In this document: piece after piece, positions 1 to 6,990 of the stretch
Numbering within the stretch: position 1 is the first letter of the stretch
Layout of the letters: each line of letters begins with the position of its first letter
Assembly: GCA_031281685.1 (NCBI GenBank)
Contig: JAITFA010000097.1
Span: 1-7,638, forward strand
From: Treponema sp.
GTDB lineage: Bacteria > Spirochaetota > Spirochaetia > Treponematales > Breznakiellaceae
Length of the DNA stretch: 7,638 nucleotides
Reading direction: 5' to 3'
Program-made: the position numbers and the translations under genes
The notes under the pieces: model-generated
What the model saw: only the letters and a program-made list of their open reading frames with translations
Told to the model about the DNA's origin: nothing
Databases searched by the model: none

Positions 1-210
1 TCGGAGTTCGGAACTTGGAAGTTGGAGTTCCGAACATCGAAACTGGGGTTCGGAACATCGAAGTCGGAGTTCGGAACTGGTTAATTGGAGTTCAGAACTA
101 GTTAAATCTAGTTCTGAACATCGAAGTCGGAGTTCAGAACTAGTTAAATCTAGTTCTGAACTAAACAATCGGAGTTCGGAACCAGCTAACCGGAGTTTGG
201 AAGCTCTGGC
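1..210. repeat. Tandem array of ten 21-bp palindromic units
   Basis: Ten head-to-tail units of exactly 21 bp begin at 1, 22, 43, 64, 85, 106, 127, 148, 169 and 190. The first nine each contain the odd palindrome GTTC-N-GAAC, centred at 10, 31, 52, 73, 94, 115, 136, 157 and 178. The tenth (centre 199, GTTTGGAAG) is degenerate. The middle base varies (G, C, A or T) and the spacer between palindromes differs between units, but the core and the 21-bp phase do not. Twenty-one bp is two turns of B-DNA, so all the cores face the same side of the helix. The array may continue left of the window. It ends 34 bp before the encapsulin start codon. It could be a multi-site operator, a minisatellite, or the repetitive 3' end of an upstream gene. 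The repeat itself is certain; its function is not. Confidence 0.95.
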
Positions 211-226
211 GCGGGTTTTGAAATAG
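2..226 (+). other. Open frame through the 21-bp array, possible gene 3' end
   Basis: One forward frame stays open from position 2 to the TAG at 224-226, 18 nt before the encapsulin start codon. Because 21 bp equals seven codons it reads as a degenerate heptapeptide repeat of the form (R/W/S)-S-S-E-(L/H)-x-x, for example WSSEHRN and RSSELVK. Ser-Glu is kept in nine units. The other two forward frames are interrupted by stops at 82-84 and 100-102. No start codon lies inside the window, so this could be the C-terminal tail of an upstream gene. Against coding, the conserved codons never switch to synonyms such as AGC or GAG, as expected if the DNA palindrome, or recent duplication, explains the conservation. 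The open frame may be an accident of a stop-free repeat unit. Confidence 0.25.
87..161. repeat. Duplicated 33-bp block with two long inverted repeats
   Basis: Positions 87-119 and 129-161 are identical over 33 bp, offset by 42 bp (two array units). Each copy contains a perfect inverted repeat. In the first, 90-101 (GTTCAGAACTAG) pairs with 108-119 across the 6-nt loop TTAAAT. In the second, 131-143 pairs with 150-162 (13 bp) across the same loop. They arise because units 6 and 8 read as reverse complements of units 5 and 7 around the core. The structures could extrude as cruciforms or form strong RNA hairpins if the region is transcribed. No T-run follows either stem, so an intrinsic terminator is unlikely. 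Confidence 0.9.
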
Positions 227-244
227 ACTTAAAGGAGAAATATT

Positions 245-1175
245 ATGGCAGAGAAGACAAAAATCAACGCATTGGGACGGATCGCGGCGTATCAGCTTGC
301 GAATGTTACAAAAACACCGCCCCAGTTCGGCTCCCTTACCCCTAAATGGATTACAAGGGTACTGGAATTCAAAGGACTGGAATCGGGTATTTACCGGGTC
401 AACCGAGTCGCCGAGGGCGAAACGCCTCTTGACGTTCTGTGCAGCCAAGACCCCAAAAAAGTTGAGATTCCCCAGGGATTCGTGGACTACGTTCCAAAAC
501 CACGGGAGTATCAACTTAGCTCGATCTCCACGATCATCAATGTGGACACTAAAATTGCGGATGTCTACAGCTCGCCGTATGATCAGACCCAGGAACAGAT
601 CAAGTTGGCAATCGAAAGCCTCAAGGAGCGGCAGGAGAGTCAGATCATCAACAGCGATGATTACGGGCTCCTCAAAAACGCCGTGGACAGTCAGCGCATA
701 CAAACCCGCTACGGTCGCCCCATGCCCGACGACCTGGACGAACTCATCACGAAAGTATGGAAAGAGCCGAGCTTCTTTCTTGCCCATCCACGGGCTATTG
801 CCGCCTTTGAGCGGGAATGCACCCGCCGGGGCGTGCCGCCGGTAACGGTACATATCGCCGGAGGAGTTTTTATCGCATGGCGGGGTATTCCTCTTATTCC
901 CACGGACAAGCTCTTTGTGGACGGCCTCAAAACCCCAAAAGCCAAAACCGGCAAGACCAATATCCTGTTAGTCCGTACTGGCGAAGCCAAACGCGGGGTT
1001 GTGGGCCTCTACCAGACTGGCGTTCCCGGAGAACAGAGTCGCGGCCTTTCGGTGCGCTTTCGGGGTATTGATGATAACGGCGTTGCCTCGTACCTCCTCT
1101 CGGTGTACTGCTCCGCAGCCATTCTCGCTGATGATGCCGTGGCCGTGCTGGAAGACGTGGAAGTAGGGGATTATT

Positions 1176-1201
<26 letters not shown>
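245..1201 (+). CDS. srpI: Family 2A encapsulin nanocompartment shell protein (SrpI-like)
   Basis: This 318-residue protein is a family 2A encapsulin, an HK97-fold protein that self-assembles into a closed cytoplasmic shell around a cargo enzyme. The N-terminal arm (about 1-50: AAYQLANVTKTPPQFG, then LTPKW and GIYRVNRV), the middle (PREYQLSSISTIINVDTK at 86-103, YSSPYDQ at 108-114, IKLAIESLKERQE around 119-131), VWKEPSFFLAHP at 171-182 and GEQSRGLSVRF at 262-272 match my recollection of Synechococcus SrpI and mycobacterial major membrane protein I. There is no inserted cyclic-nucleotide-binding domain, which separates it from family 2B. The length is normal for 2A. A Lys/Gly-rich loop at 227-237 (GLKTPKAKTGK) looks slightly longer than in SrpI. 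A strong ribosome site (AAAGGAG, 231-237) lies 7 nt before the ATG. The last 26 nt overlap the desulfurase gene, its expected cargo. A phage capsid is unlikely because all the neighbours are sulfur enzymes. Confidence 0.95.
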
Positions 1202-2647
<1,446 letters not shown>

Positions 2648-2651
<4 letters not shown>

Positions 2652-3862
2652 AGCAAAAAAAGTTAGGCGTCGTTGGCCTCGGTGATCAGACGCTGTCAAT
2701 TCACGCTGGTGAATTTCCCGATCCGGTTACTGGGGCCTCCGCGCCAAACTTGGTTATGTCCACTACCTTTGTGGTAGAGGCTGACACAGGATTTTCCGTT
2801 GAGGGCATGAGCGAGAACGATCCCTTTGTGTATACCAGGTGGGGCAACCCCACCATCAGACAGCTTGAGGAAAAACTCACTGCCCTGGAAGGTTCTGAAA
2901 CCGCCGTGGCTTTTGCCAGCGGCATGGCTGCCGCCACTGCCCTGTTGCTCCATACACTCAAAGCCGGGGACCACGCGGTAGTGAGCGATGTTACCTACGC
3001 CGCGGTGTCGGAGGCTGCCAATGAACTGTTTCCCGGCTTGGGGATTCAGATTACCAAGGTTGATACTTCAGATTTGGATGCCCTGCGTGAGGCGGTGCGG
3101 CCCAATACCCGGCTTGTTTATATCGAAACCCCCTGTAACCCGCTCTTGCGCTTGACGGATATTGCGGCGGCGGCTGATATAGCGCATAACGCAAACGCCC
3201 GTCTTGCGGTGGATTCAACCTTTGCCACCCCAGCCGGAACCAAACCGCTTGCACTAGGTGCGGACTTCGTTCTCCACTCCCTGACCAAGTACCTAGGCGG
3301 CCACGGCGACGCGCTGGGCGGCGCGATTCTGGGGAGAGCCGCAGACCTTGCGTCGCTTCGCAAAAAAACCTCAGTCCGTCTGGGTGGAACCCTAAGCCCC
3401 TTTAATGCATGGCTGATCCTCCGGGGTCTTGCCACCTTTCCCCTGCGTATGAAGGTTCATGAGGAAAATGCGCTCAAGGTCGCCGCGTTTCTTGAAAGCC
3501 ATCCAAAAGTGGTAAAACTGATCTACCCCGGACTGCCGTCTCACCCCCAGCATGAACTCGCCCGGCGTCAGATGAAGAATTTTTCCGGCATGGTAACGTT
3601 TCAAACAGAAAAAGGCAAAGAAACCGCTGCGGCTCTGGCGGAAAAACTCAAGATAATCCATTACGCGGTTTCTTTGGGTCATCACCGCTCGCTGGTTTTT
3701 TATCTTAGCAGCGAAGATCTTTTAAAAACCTCGTTCAGGCTTGATACCCCGAAGCAGCTTGAGTCATGGAAAGCATTTGCCAGCGAGGGGATTTTCCGTC
3801 TTTCCGTGGGGCTGGAAAATGCGGAAGACATAATCGCTGATTTGGAACAGGCGCTGGACTAA
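2648..3862 (+). CDS. Cys/Met-metabolism PLP enzyme (cystathionine gamma-synthase / gamma-lyase family)
   Basis: This 404-residue enzyme belongs to the trans-sulfuration PLP family (cystathionine gamma-synthase, cystathionine and methionine gamma-lyases, O-acetylhomoserine sulfhydrylase). Visible family marks are Tyr62 and Arg64 in YTRWGNPT, EGSETAVAFASGMAA around 81-95, VYIETPCNPLLRLTD near 157-171, the PLP Lys214 in HSLTKYLGGHGD, TLSPFNAWLILRGL, and the carboxylate-binding Arg384 in FRLSVGLEN. The catalytic Tyr117 is kept in DVTYAAVSE, but where methionine gamma-lyases carry a Cys two residues later this protein appears to have Ala119, so a strict methionine lyase is less likely. The exact reaction cannot be read from sequence; sulfide release from cysteine or homocysteine, or sulfhydrylation of an O-acetylated acceptor, are the main options. 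It is ATGA-coupled to the desulfurase, with AGGAG at 2636-2640. It has only a short leader and no copy of the desulfurase loading motifs, so it probably stays outside the shell. Confidence 0.88.
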
Positions 3863-3871
3863 GGAGTAACT

Positions 3872-4843
3872 ATGCAACACGAAGCTAATACAAGAGTAAA
3901 ACATCTGGTTGACATACTGTCACGGAGTTACCGGGATCATGCGGAAATTATAAAAATTGATGCGGGAAGTCAGCTTAACCGGAGTGTCATAATTGATATC
4001 CTTGAGCGGCTACGAAAACTTATTTTCCCCGGGTATTTTGGCAAGAAACATCTTTCCGCTGATTTGATAGAATATTACGCTGGGGATTTGCTTGAAGAAG
4101 TTATCTATGATCTCACCCCTGAACTGGCTAAAGCACTGCGTCATCTTGATGACACGGACTTTTCACCGGGGGAAAAGTCAAGCTGTGAGCTGCCTTTTCA
4201 AGAACAGGCCAGTGATATAGCCTTTACGTTTTTGTCAAAATTGCCGGAAATCCGGGAATACCTTGCCGCTGATGTTTCCGCTGCCTTTGATGGTGACCCT
4301 GCGGCGTTCAGCAAAGACGAAATAATCTCGTCCTATCCAGGAATATACGCCATCATGGTATACCGCCTAGCCCACGCGCTATGCGAACTTAGAGTTCCGC
4401 TCATTCCTCGAATTATGACCGAACACGCGCACAGCGTTACCGGCATCGATATTCACCCCGGCGCGGTAATTGGACACCATTTCTTTATTGACCACGGAAC
4501 CGGAATTGTCATTGGAGAGACAACGATTATCGGTAACCATGTAAAAATATACCAGGGCGTAACTCTGGGCGGGCTTTCTACCAGAGGCGGTCAGGCGCTT
4601 AAAGGAACTAAACGCCACCCCACCATTGAAGATCATGTAACTATCTATTCAGGCGCTTCCATATTTGGCGGCGCTACGATTATCGGTGAGGGAGTTGTAA
4701 TTGGCAGCAACGCCTTTATCACCAAGTCGGTGCCGGAAAAAACCAGGGTTAGCGTGAAAAATCCAGAGATGCAGTACAAGGTAGACGGGCAGGGCGCCCA
4801 CGCCGAGCTTGCCCAAGACGGCTTTTGGGATTGGGTGATATAA
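3872..4843 (+). CDS. Serine O-acetyltransferase (EpsC/SrpH type)
   Basis: This 323-residue enzyme should transfer acetyl from acetyl-CoA to L-serine, giving O-acetylserine, the carbon skeleton for cysteine. The N-terminal half (about 1-160) is the helical domain of the long EpsC/SrpH class. The C-terminal half is a left-handed beta-helix of hexapeptide repeats. Catalytic and serine-binding positions known from CysE are present: Asp193 (DIHPGA), Asp207 and His208 (DHGTG), and Arg248-His249 (KRHPTI), followed by the IYQGVTLGG-type acetyl-CoA site region. The C-terminus (about 300-323, ending in a Trp-Asp-Trp run) lies where cysteine feedback or cysteine-synthase docking occurs in CysE, but it lacks an obvious terminal Ile-type docking tail. 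The ribosome site AAGGAG (3861-3866) overlaps the previous stop codon and sits 5 nt before ATG, tying it to the operon. No O-acetylserine sulfhydrylase is encoded nearby. It could be named cysE, epsC or srpH. Confidence 0.92.
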   Translation: MQHEANTRVKHLVDILSRSYRDHAEIIKIDAGSQLNRSVIIDILERLRKLIFPGYFGKKHLSADLIEYYAGDLLEEVIYDLTPELAKALRHLDDTDFSPGEKSSCELPFQEQASDIAFTFLSKLPEIREYLAADVSAAFDGDPAAFSKDEIISSYPGIYAIMVYRLAHALCELRVPLIPRIMTEHAHSVTGIDIHPGAVIGHHFFIDHGTGIVIGETTIIGNHVKIYQGVTLGGLSTRGGQALKGTKRHPTIEDHVTIYSGASIFGGATIIGEGVVIGSNAFITKSVPEKTRVSVKNPEMQYKVDGQGAHAELAQDGFWDWVI

Positions 4844-4954
4844 ATGCCGATACGGTAGTTTGCGGTTTGAGGAGGTGGCGAGGAAACTGGCGGCTTACTA
4901 TAGCTAGATGAAGCGCTAGGAGTAGCTATTAAACGGAGGTTGAGCTGCGGTCGG

Positions 4955-4998
4955 TTCGACAAGCTCAGTGACCACAGTCGGACGCTGAGTTTGTCGAA
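4955..4998. repeat. Palindromic intergenic element (TTCGACAAGCTCAG type)
   Basis: The left arm TTCGACAAGCTCAG (4955-4968) and the right arm CTGAGTTTGTCGAA (4985-4998) are inverted copies of 14 bp, with one mismatch that is a G-U pair in RNA, around a 16-nt loop. It lies 112 bp after the acetyltransferase stop. The string TTCGACAAGCTCAG is one I recall as a dispersed intergenic palindrome in many unrelated bacterial genomes; that is memory, not a search. It could serve as a transcription terminator or mRNA 3'-end barrier for the encapsulin operon, although the next T-run starts almost 30 nt later, which is too far for a standard intrinsic terminator. Confidence 0.75.
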
Positions 4999-5024
4999 GG
5001 GCCAGTTGTTTCAAGCGGCTCAAG

Positions 5025-5043
5025 GATTTTTTTATAAAAAATC
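5025..5043. promoter_or_regulatory. A/T hairpin, possible UP element
   Basis: GATTTTTT (5025-5032) and AAAAAATC (5036-5043) form a perfect 8-bp inverted repeat with a 3-nt loop. The stem is almost entirely A/T, so it is weak as a terminator. Its place just upstream of a good -35 box fits an A/T-rich UP element that contacts the RNA polymerase alpha subunits, or a curved DNA segment. The function is inferred from position alone. Confidence 0.4.
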
Positions 5044-5049
5044 TTAAAA

Positions 5050-5099
5050 CCTATTGACACTCTATTTTTTATAAGATATATTCCTAGTAAATCAATAGG
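5050..5099. promoter_or_regulatory. 8-bp inverted repeat bracketing the transporter promoter
   Basis: CCTATTGA (5050-5057) and TCAATAGG (5092-5099) are perfect inverted copies. The first half overlaps the -35 box and the second lies just past the expected transcription start. The half-sites are 42 bp apart centre to centre, four helical turns. This is the layout of an operator pair that a repressor could bridge or occupy to block RNA polymerase. No regulator gene lies in the window, and an 8-bp match in A/T-rich DNA could be chance. Confidence 0.4.
5054..5082 (+). promoter_or_regulatory. Sigma70-type promoter of the transporter operon
   Basis: A perfect -35 box TTGACA (5054-5059) is followed after exactly 17 bp by TATATT (5077-5082), five of six matches to the -10 consensus. 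The expected transcription start is around 5089, giving a leader of about 33 nt before the permease ATG, which has AAGGAG at 5111-5116. No rival promoter of this quality is visible in the window. Confidence 0.8.
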
Positions 5100-5121
5100 C
5101 TTTATAAATAAAGGAGCTTTT

Positions 5122-6138
5122 ATGTCGGAACTAAGCATAAGCACCGCGCCAAAGAACCTGAGCGTTGACAAAGACTCGGCGCTGTCTATCCATTTTGACT
5201 GGCGCACTCTGATACCGCTCGCCTCGGTCACCTTTACGCAGGTACTGCATACCGCGCTGCCGGTAGCGTCAACATACCGTACCAAGGTTCTGCCGTGGTT
5301 CACTTGGTTCAATATCACTACTATCGGGGTACTGGCGATACTCGTGGTGGTGAGTCTCTTCAACAGCCGGTATCGAGAGCGTTTCACATATAAATCGTGG
5401 TTTCTGGGGACAGCGTTTCTTCTGCTCAACCTGTATAACCTCATCACGATCAAGTTCAACCTGATTCCCAGCCTCTATTTCCCTTCGCCGGAACGGATCG
5501 TGTATGTGTTTCTCACTGACTGGTTCTTTATACTGCGCTGCCTAGTCTACTCGCTCCGTTTATTGCTGGGTGGCTTCTTCCTCGGAGCGCTACTTGGGGT
5601 GCTAACCGGTACGCTCATCGGCTGGAGTCAGCGCTGGAACTACTGGATCATGCCTTGTATCCGCATCGTGGGGCCGATTCCATCAACCGCATGGATACCC
5701 ATCGCGCTGGTGGTCTTCACCAGAGCGACCGATGCGGCGCTGTTCCTCATCGCCTTGGGGGTCTGGTTCCCTACAACGGTACTTACCAGTTCGGGCATCC
5801 TCAATGTGCGGAAAAGTTACTTCGAGGTTTCAAGCACCCTGGGAGCGAACAATCTTCGGAATGTGCTTTCCATCGCCCTGCCCGGTGCCGCGCCCAACAT
5901 CTTCGCTGGCTTGTTTAACGGTACATCGTCGTCATTCCTAACCCTGATGGCCGCTGAAATGATCGGTTGTAAGTTCGGCATTGGCTGGTACATCAACTGG
6001 CAGAGGGAAACTATGGCGTATTCACAGGTTTACGCGGCGCTCATCGTGATTGCCATAACCTTTTCGCTCCTCATCAACCTCCAGTTCAAGGTTCGCAATC
6101 GCGTCCTGAGTTGGCAGAAAGGCACGATTCGGTGGTAG
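5122..6138 (+). CDS. ABC transporter permease, nitrate/sulfonate/taurine family (SsuC/TauC-like)
   Basis: This 338-residue integral membrane protein forms the channel of an importer. The C-terminal part (about 93-335) is a complete BPD_transp_1 permease: YFPSPERIVYVF (119-130) resembles the family's LPsPs start, then come membrane segments around 145-167, 187-203 and 205-221, and the ATPase-contact EAA loop at about 233-261 (EVSSTLGANN...IALPGAAPNIF), with later segments near 270-282 and 303-320. The first 92 residues are extra relative to typical 250-270-residue members: a polar start, a moderately hydrophobic stretch (28-50) and one strong membrane helix (about 63-80, ITTIGVLAILVVVSLF). It has its own promoter and an AAGGAG site 5 nt upstream. 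The ATPase gene follows after 8 nt. The substrate is not readable from this protein; the sulfur context suggests a sulfonate or related compound. Confidence 0.9.
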   Translation: MSELSISTAPKNLSVDKDSALSIHFDWRTLIPLASVTFTQVLHTALPVASTYRTKVLPWFTWFNITTIGVLAILVVVSLFNSRYRERFTYKSWFLGTAFLLLNLYNLITIKFNLIPSLYFPSPERIVYVFLTDWFFILRCLVYSLRLLLGGFFLGALLGVLTGTLIGWSQRWNYWIMPCIRIVGPIPSTAWIPIALVVFTRATDAALFLIALGVWFPTTVLTSSGILNVRKSYFEVSSTLGANNLRNVLSIALPGAAPNIFAGLFNGTSSSFLTLMAAEMIGCKFGIGWYINWQRETMAYSQVYAALIVIAITFSLLINLQFKVRNRVLSWQKGTIRW

Positions 6139-6141
6139 GTG
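6137..6141 (+). promoter_or_regulatory. Ribosome binding site fixing the ATPase start
   Basis: AGGTG at 6137-6141 overlaps the permease stop codon (6136-6138) and sits 5 nt before the ATG at 6147. It supports ATG 6147 over the in-frame TTG at 6111, which lies inside the permease gene and would add 12 residues absent from the usual family N-terminus. Confidence 0.6.
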
Positions 6142-6146
6142 AAAGT

Positions 6147-6941
6147 ATGAAAACAGCAGTACACGGCGGGACCATACGGATCAATGGCGTAACTAAAACT
6201 TTTCCACAAGAAGGCGCGACTGATATTACCGTGCTGGATAACATCAGCCTTGTTTTCAAAAGCGGGGAGTTTGTTTCTCTCATTGGCCCGTCGGGGTGCG
6301 GTAAGTCAACCCTGCTCCGGCTCATTGCCGGCCTTACCCAAGCTGATAGCGGCTCACTTTTTCTGGATGACGCCGAGATACAGGCGCCGGGGTATGAACG
6401 GGGACTGGTGTTTCAGGACCCTACCCTGTTCCCATGGAAGACCATCTGGGAGAACATCGCTTTCGGGTTGCGGGCGCGTGGGGTCTATCGTGAAGAAAAG
6501 AAGAACATTCCGGGCTTTTTCAAGCTCGTGGGGCTTGAGGGCTTTGAGAAGTCCTATCCTCACCACCTTTCCGGTGGTATGGCGCAGAGGGCGTCGCTGG
6601 CGAGGACGCTCATCAATAACCCAAAGGCGCTCTTGCTGGACGAGCCTCTGGGCGCTCTTGACGCCTTTACCCGCATGAATATGCAGGACGAGATTCTCAA
6701 GATATGGGAAGAGCGTCAGATGACTATGGTCATGGTTACGCATGATGTTGATGAGGCGATTTACATGGCTGACAGCATCGTGGTCATGTCAGCGCGTCCG
6801 GCAAAGATTGAGAAGGTGATTACGGTGGAGATTGGCCGCCCGCGACAGCGCGACGACCCGGACTTCCTTGACCTGCGAGCGAAGATACTGCAAATCCTGC
6901 ACTTCGCGGGCACGAAGCAGGAACTGGAATACAACTTGTGA
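6147..6941 (+). CDS. ABC transporter ATP-binding protein (SsuB/TauB-like)
   Basis: This 264-residue cytoplasmic ATPase powers the importer by binding the permease and hydrolysing ATP. All nucleotide-binding motifs are intact: Walker A GPSGCGKST (47-55, Lys53), Q-loop Gln90 in FQDPTLFPWKT, signature LSGGM (141-145), Walker B LLLDEP (162-167, catalytic Glu166), D-loop LGALD and H-loop His199 in VTHDVDEA. The FPWKTIWENIAFGL segment after the Q-loop and the short C-terminus without a regulatory domain fit the nitrate/sulfonate/taurine family. I start it at ATG 6147 rather than at the upstream TTG 6111; this leaves an 8-nt gap after the permease. It is followed by a small hairpin and the binding-protein gene. 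Confidence 0.94.
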   Translation: MKTAVHGGTIRINGVTKTFPQEGATDITVLDNISLVFKSGEFVSLIGPSGCGKSTLLRLIAGLTQADSGSLFLDDAEIQAPGYERGLVFQDPTLFPWKTIWENIAFGLRARGVYREEKKNIPGFFKLVGLEGFEKSYPHHLSGGMAQRASLARTLINNPKALLLDEPLGALDAFTRMNMQDEILKIWEERQMTMVMVTHDVDEAIYMADSIVVMSARPAKIEKVITVEIGRPRQRDDPDFLDLRAKILQILHFAGTKQELEYNL

Positions 6942-6946
6942 GAAAA

Positions 6947-6959
6947 CCGTCGTTGACGG
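6947..6959 (+). promoter_or_regulatory. Small intercistronic hairpin before the binding-protein gene
   Basis: CCGTC (6947-6951) and GACGG (6955-6959) form a perfect 5-bp stem with a 3-nt loop, with five Ts at 6966-6970 after a 6-nt gap. It is too short and the T-run too distant to be a strong terminator. Within an ABC operon it could act as a leaky attenuator, or as an RNA-stability element that sets the level of the downstream binding protein. Confidence 0.4.
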
Positions 6960-6990
6960 AGAAAATTTTTATAAGGAGAGGATATAAACT

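Larger units (their letters stand above)
4844..5053. other. Gene-free interval between the two operons
   Basis: No reading frame of useful length with a start codon lies here on the + strand; the two ATGs (4844 and 4908) stop after a few codons. The stretch contains a weak 7-bp inverted repeat (ATAGCTA at 4900-4906 with TAGCTAT at 4923-4929), the palindromic element at 4955-4998, and the A/T hairpin at 5025-5043. Two GGAGGT Shine-Dalgarno-like strings (near 4871-4876 and 4935-4940) have no start codon at a proper distance. I see no RNA gene that I recognise. Confidence 0.7.

Noticed and set aside
1..210. CRISPR array
   Set aside because: The units abut with only about 12 bp between 9-bp cores, the intervening sequences are related to each other rather than unique spacers, and no cas gene is present.
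1..210. Iteron-type replication origin
   Set aside because: The 21-bp period fits iterons, but no replication initiator gene, DnaA box cluster or partition gene is seen; not excluded if one lies to the left.
218..246. TTGAAA and TATTAT as a promoter for the encapsulin gene
   Set aside because: The spacing is 17 bp, but the -10 box would overlap the start codon and transcription would begin inside the gene.
161..853. Long minus-strand open frame (230 codons) opposite the encapsulin gene
   Set aside because: It lies almost entirely antisense to a clearly identified shell gene, ends in the repeat array, and shows no recognisable domain or ribosome site. It is a shadow of the + strand gene.
4900..4929. 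ATAGCTA/TAGCTAT inverted repeat as a terminator
   Set aside because: Arms of only 7 A/T-rich pairs, a 16-nt loop and no T-run make this unconvincing.
4867..4940. Shine-Dalgarno-like strings suggesting a small gene
   Set aside because: Neither GGAGGT string is followed at proper distance by a start codon with an open frame; the nearby ATG at 4908 stops after three codons.
6111..6146. TTG start for the ATPase giving a 276-residue protein
   Set aside because: The added 12 residues lie in the permease gene, do not look like a family N-terminus, and a better ribosome site sits before ATG 6147.
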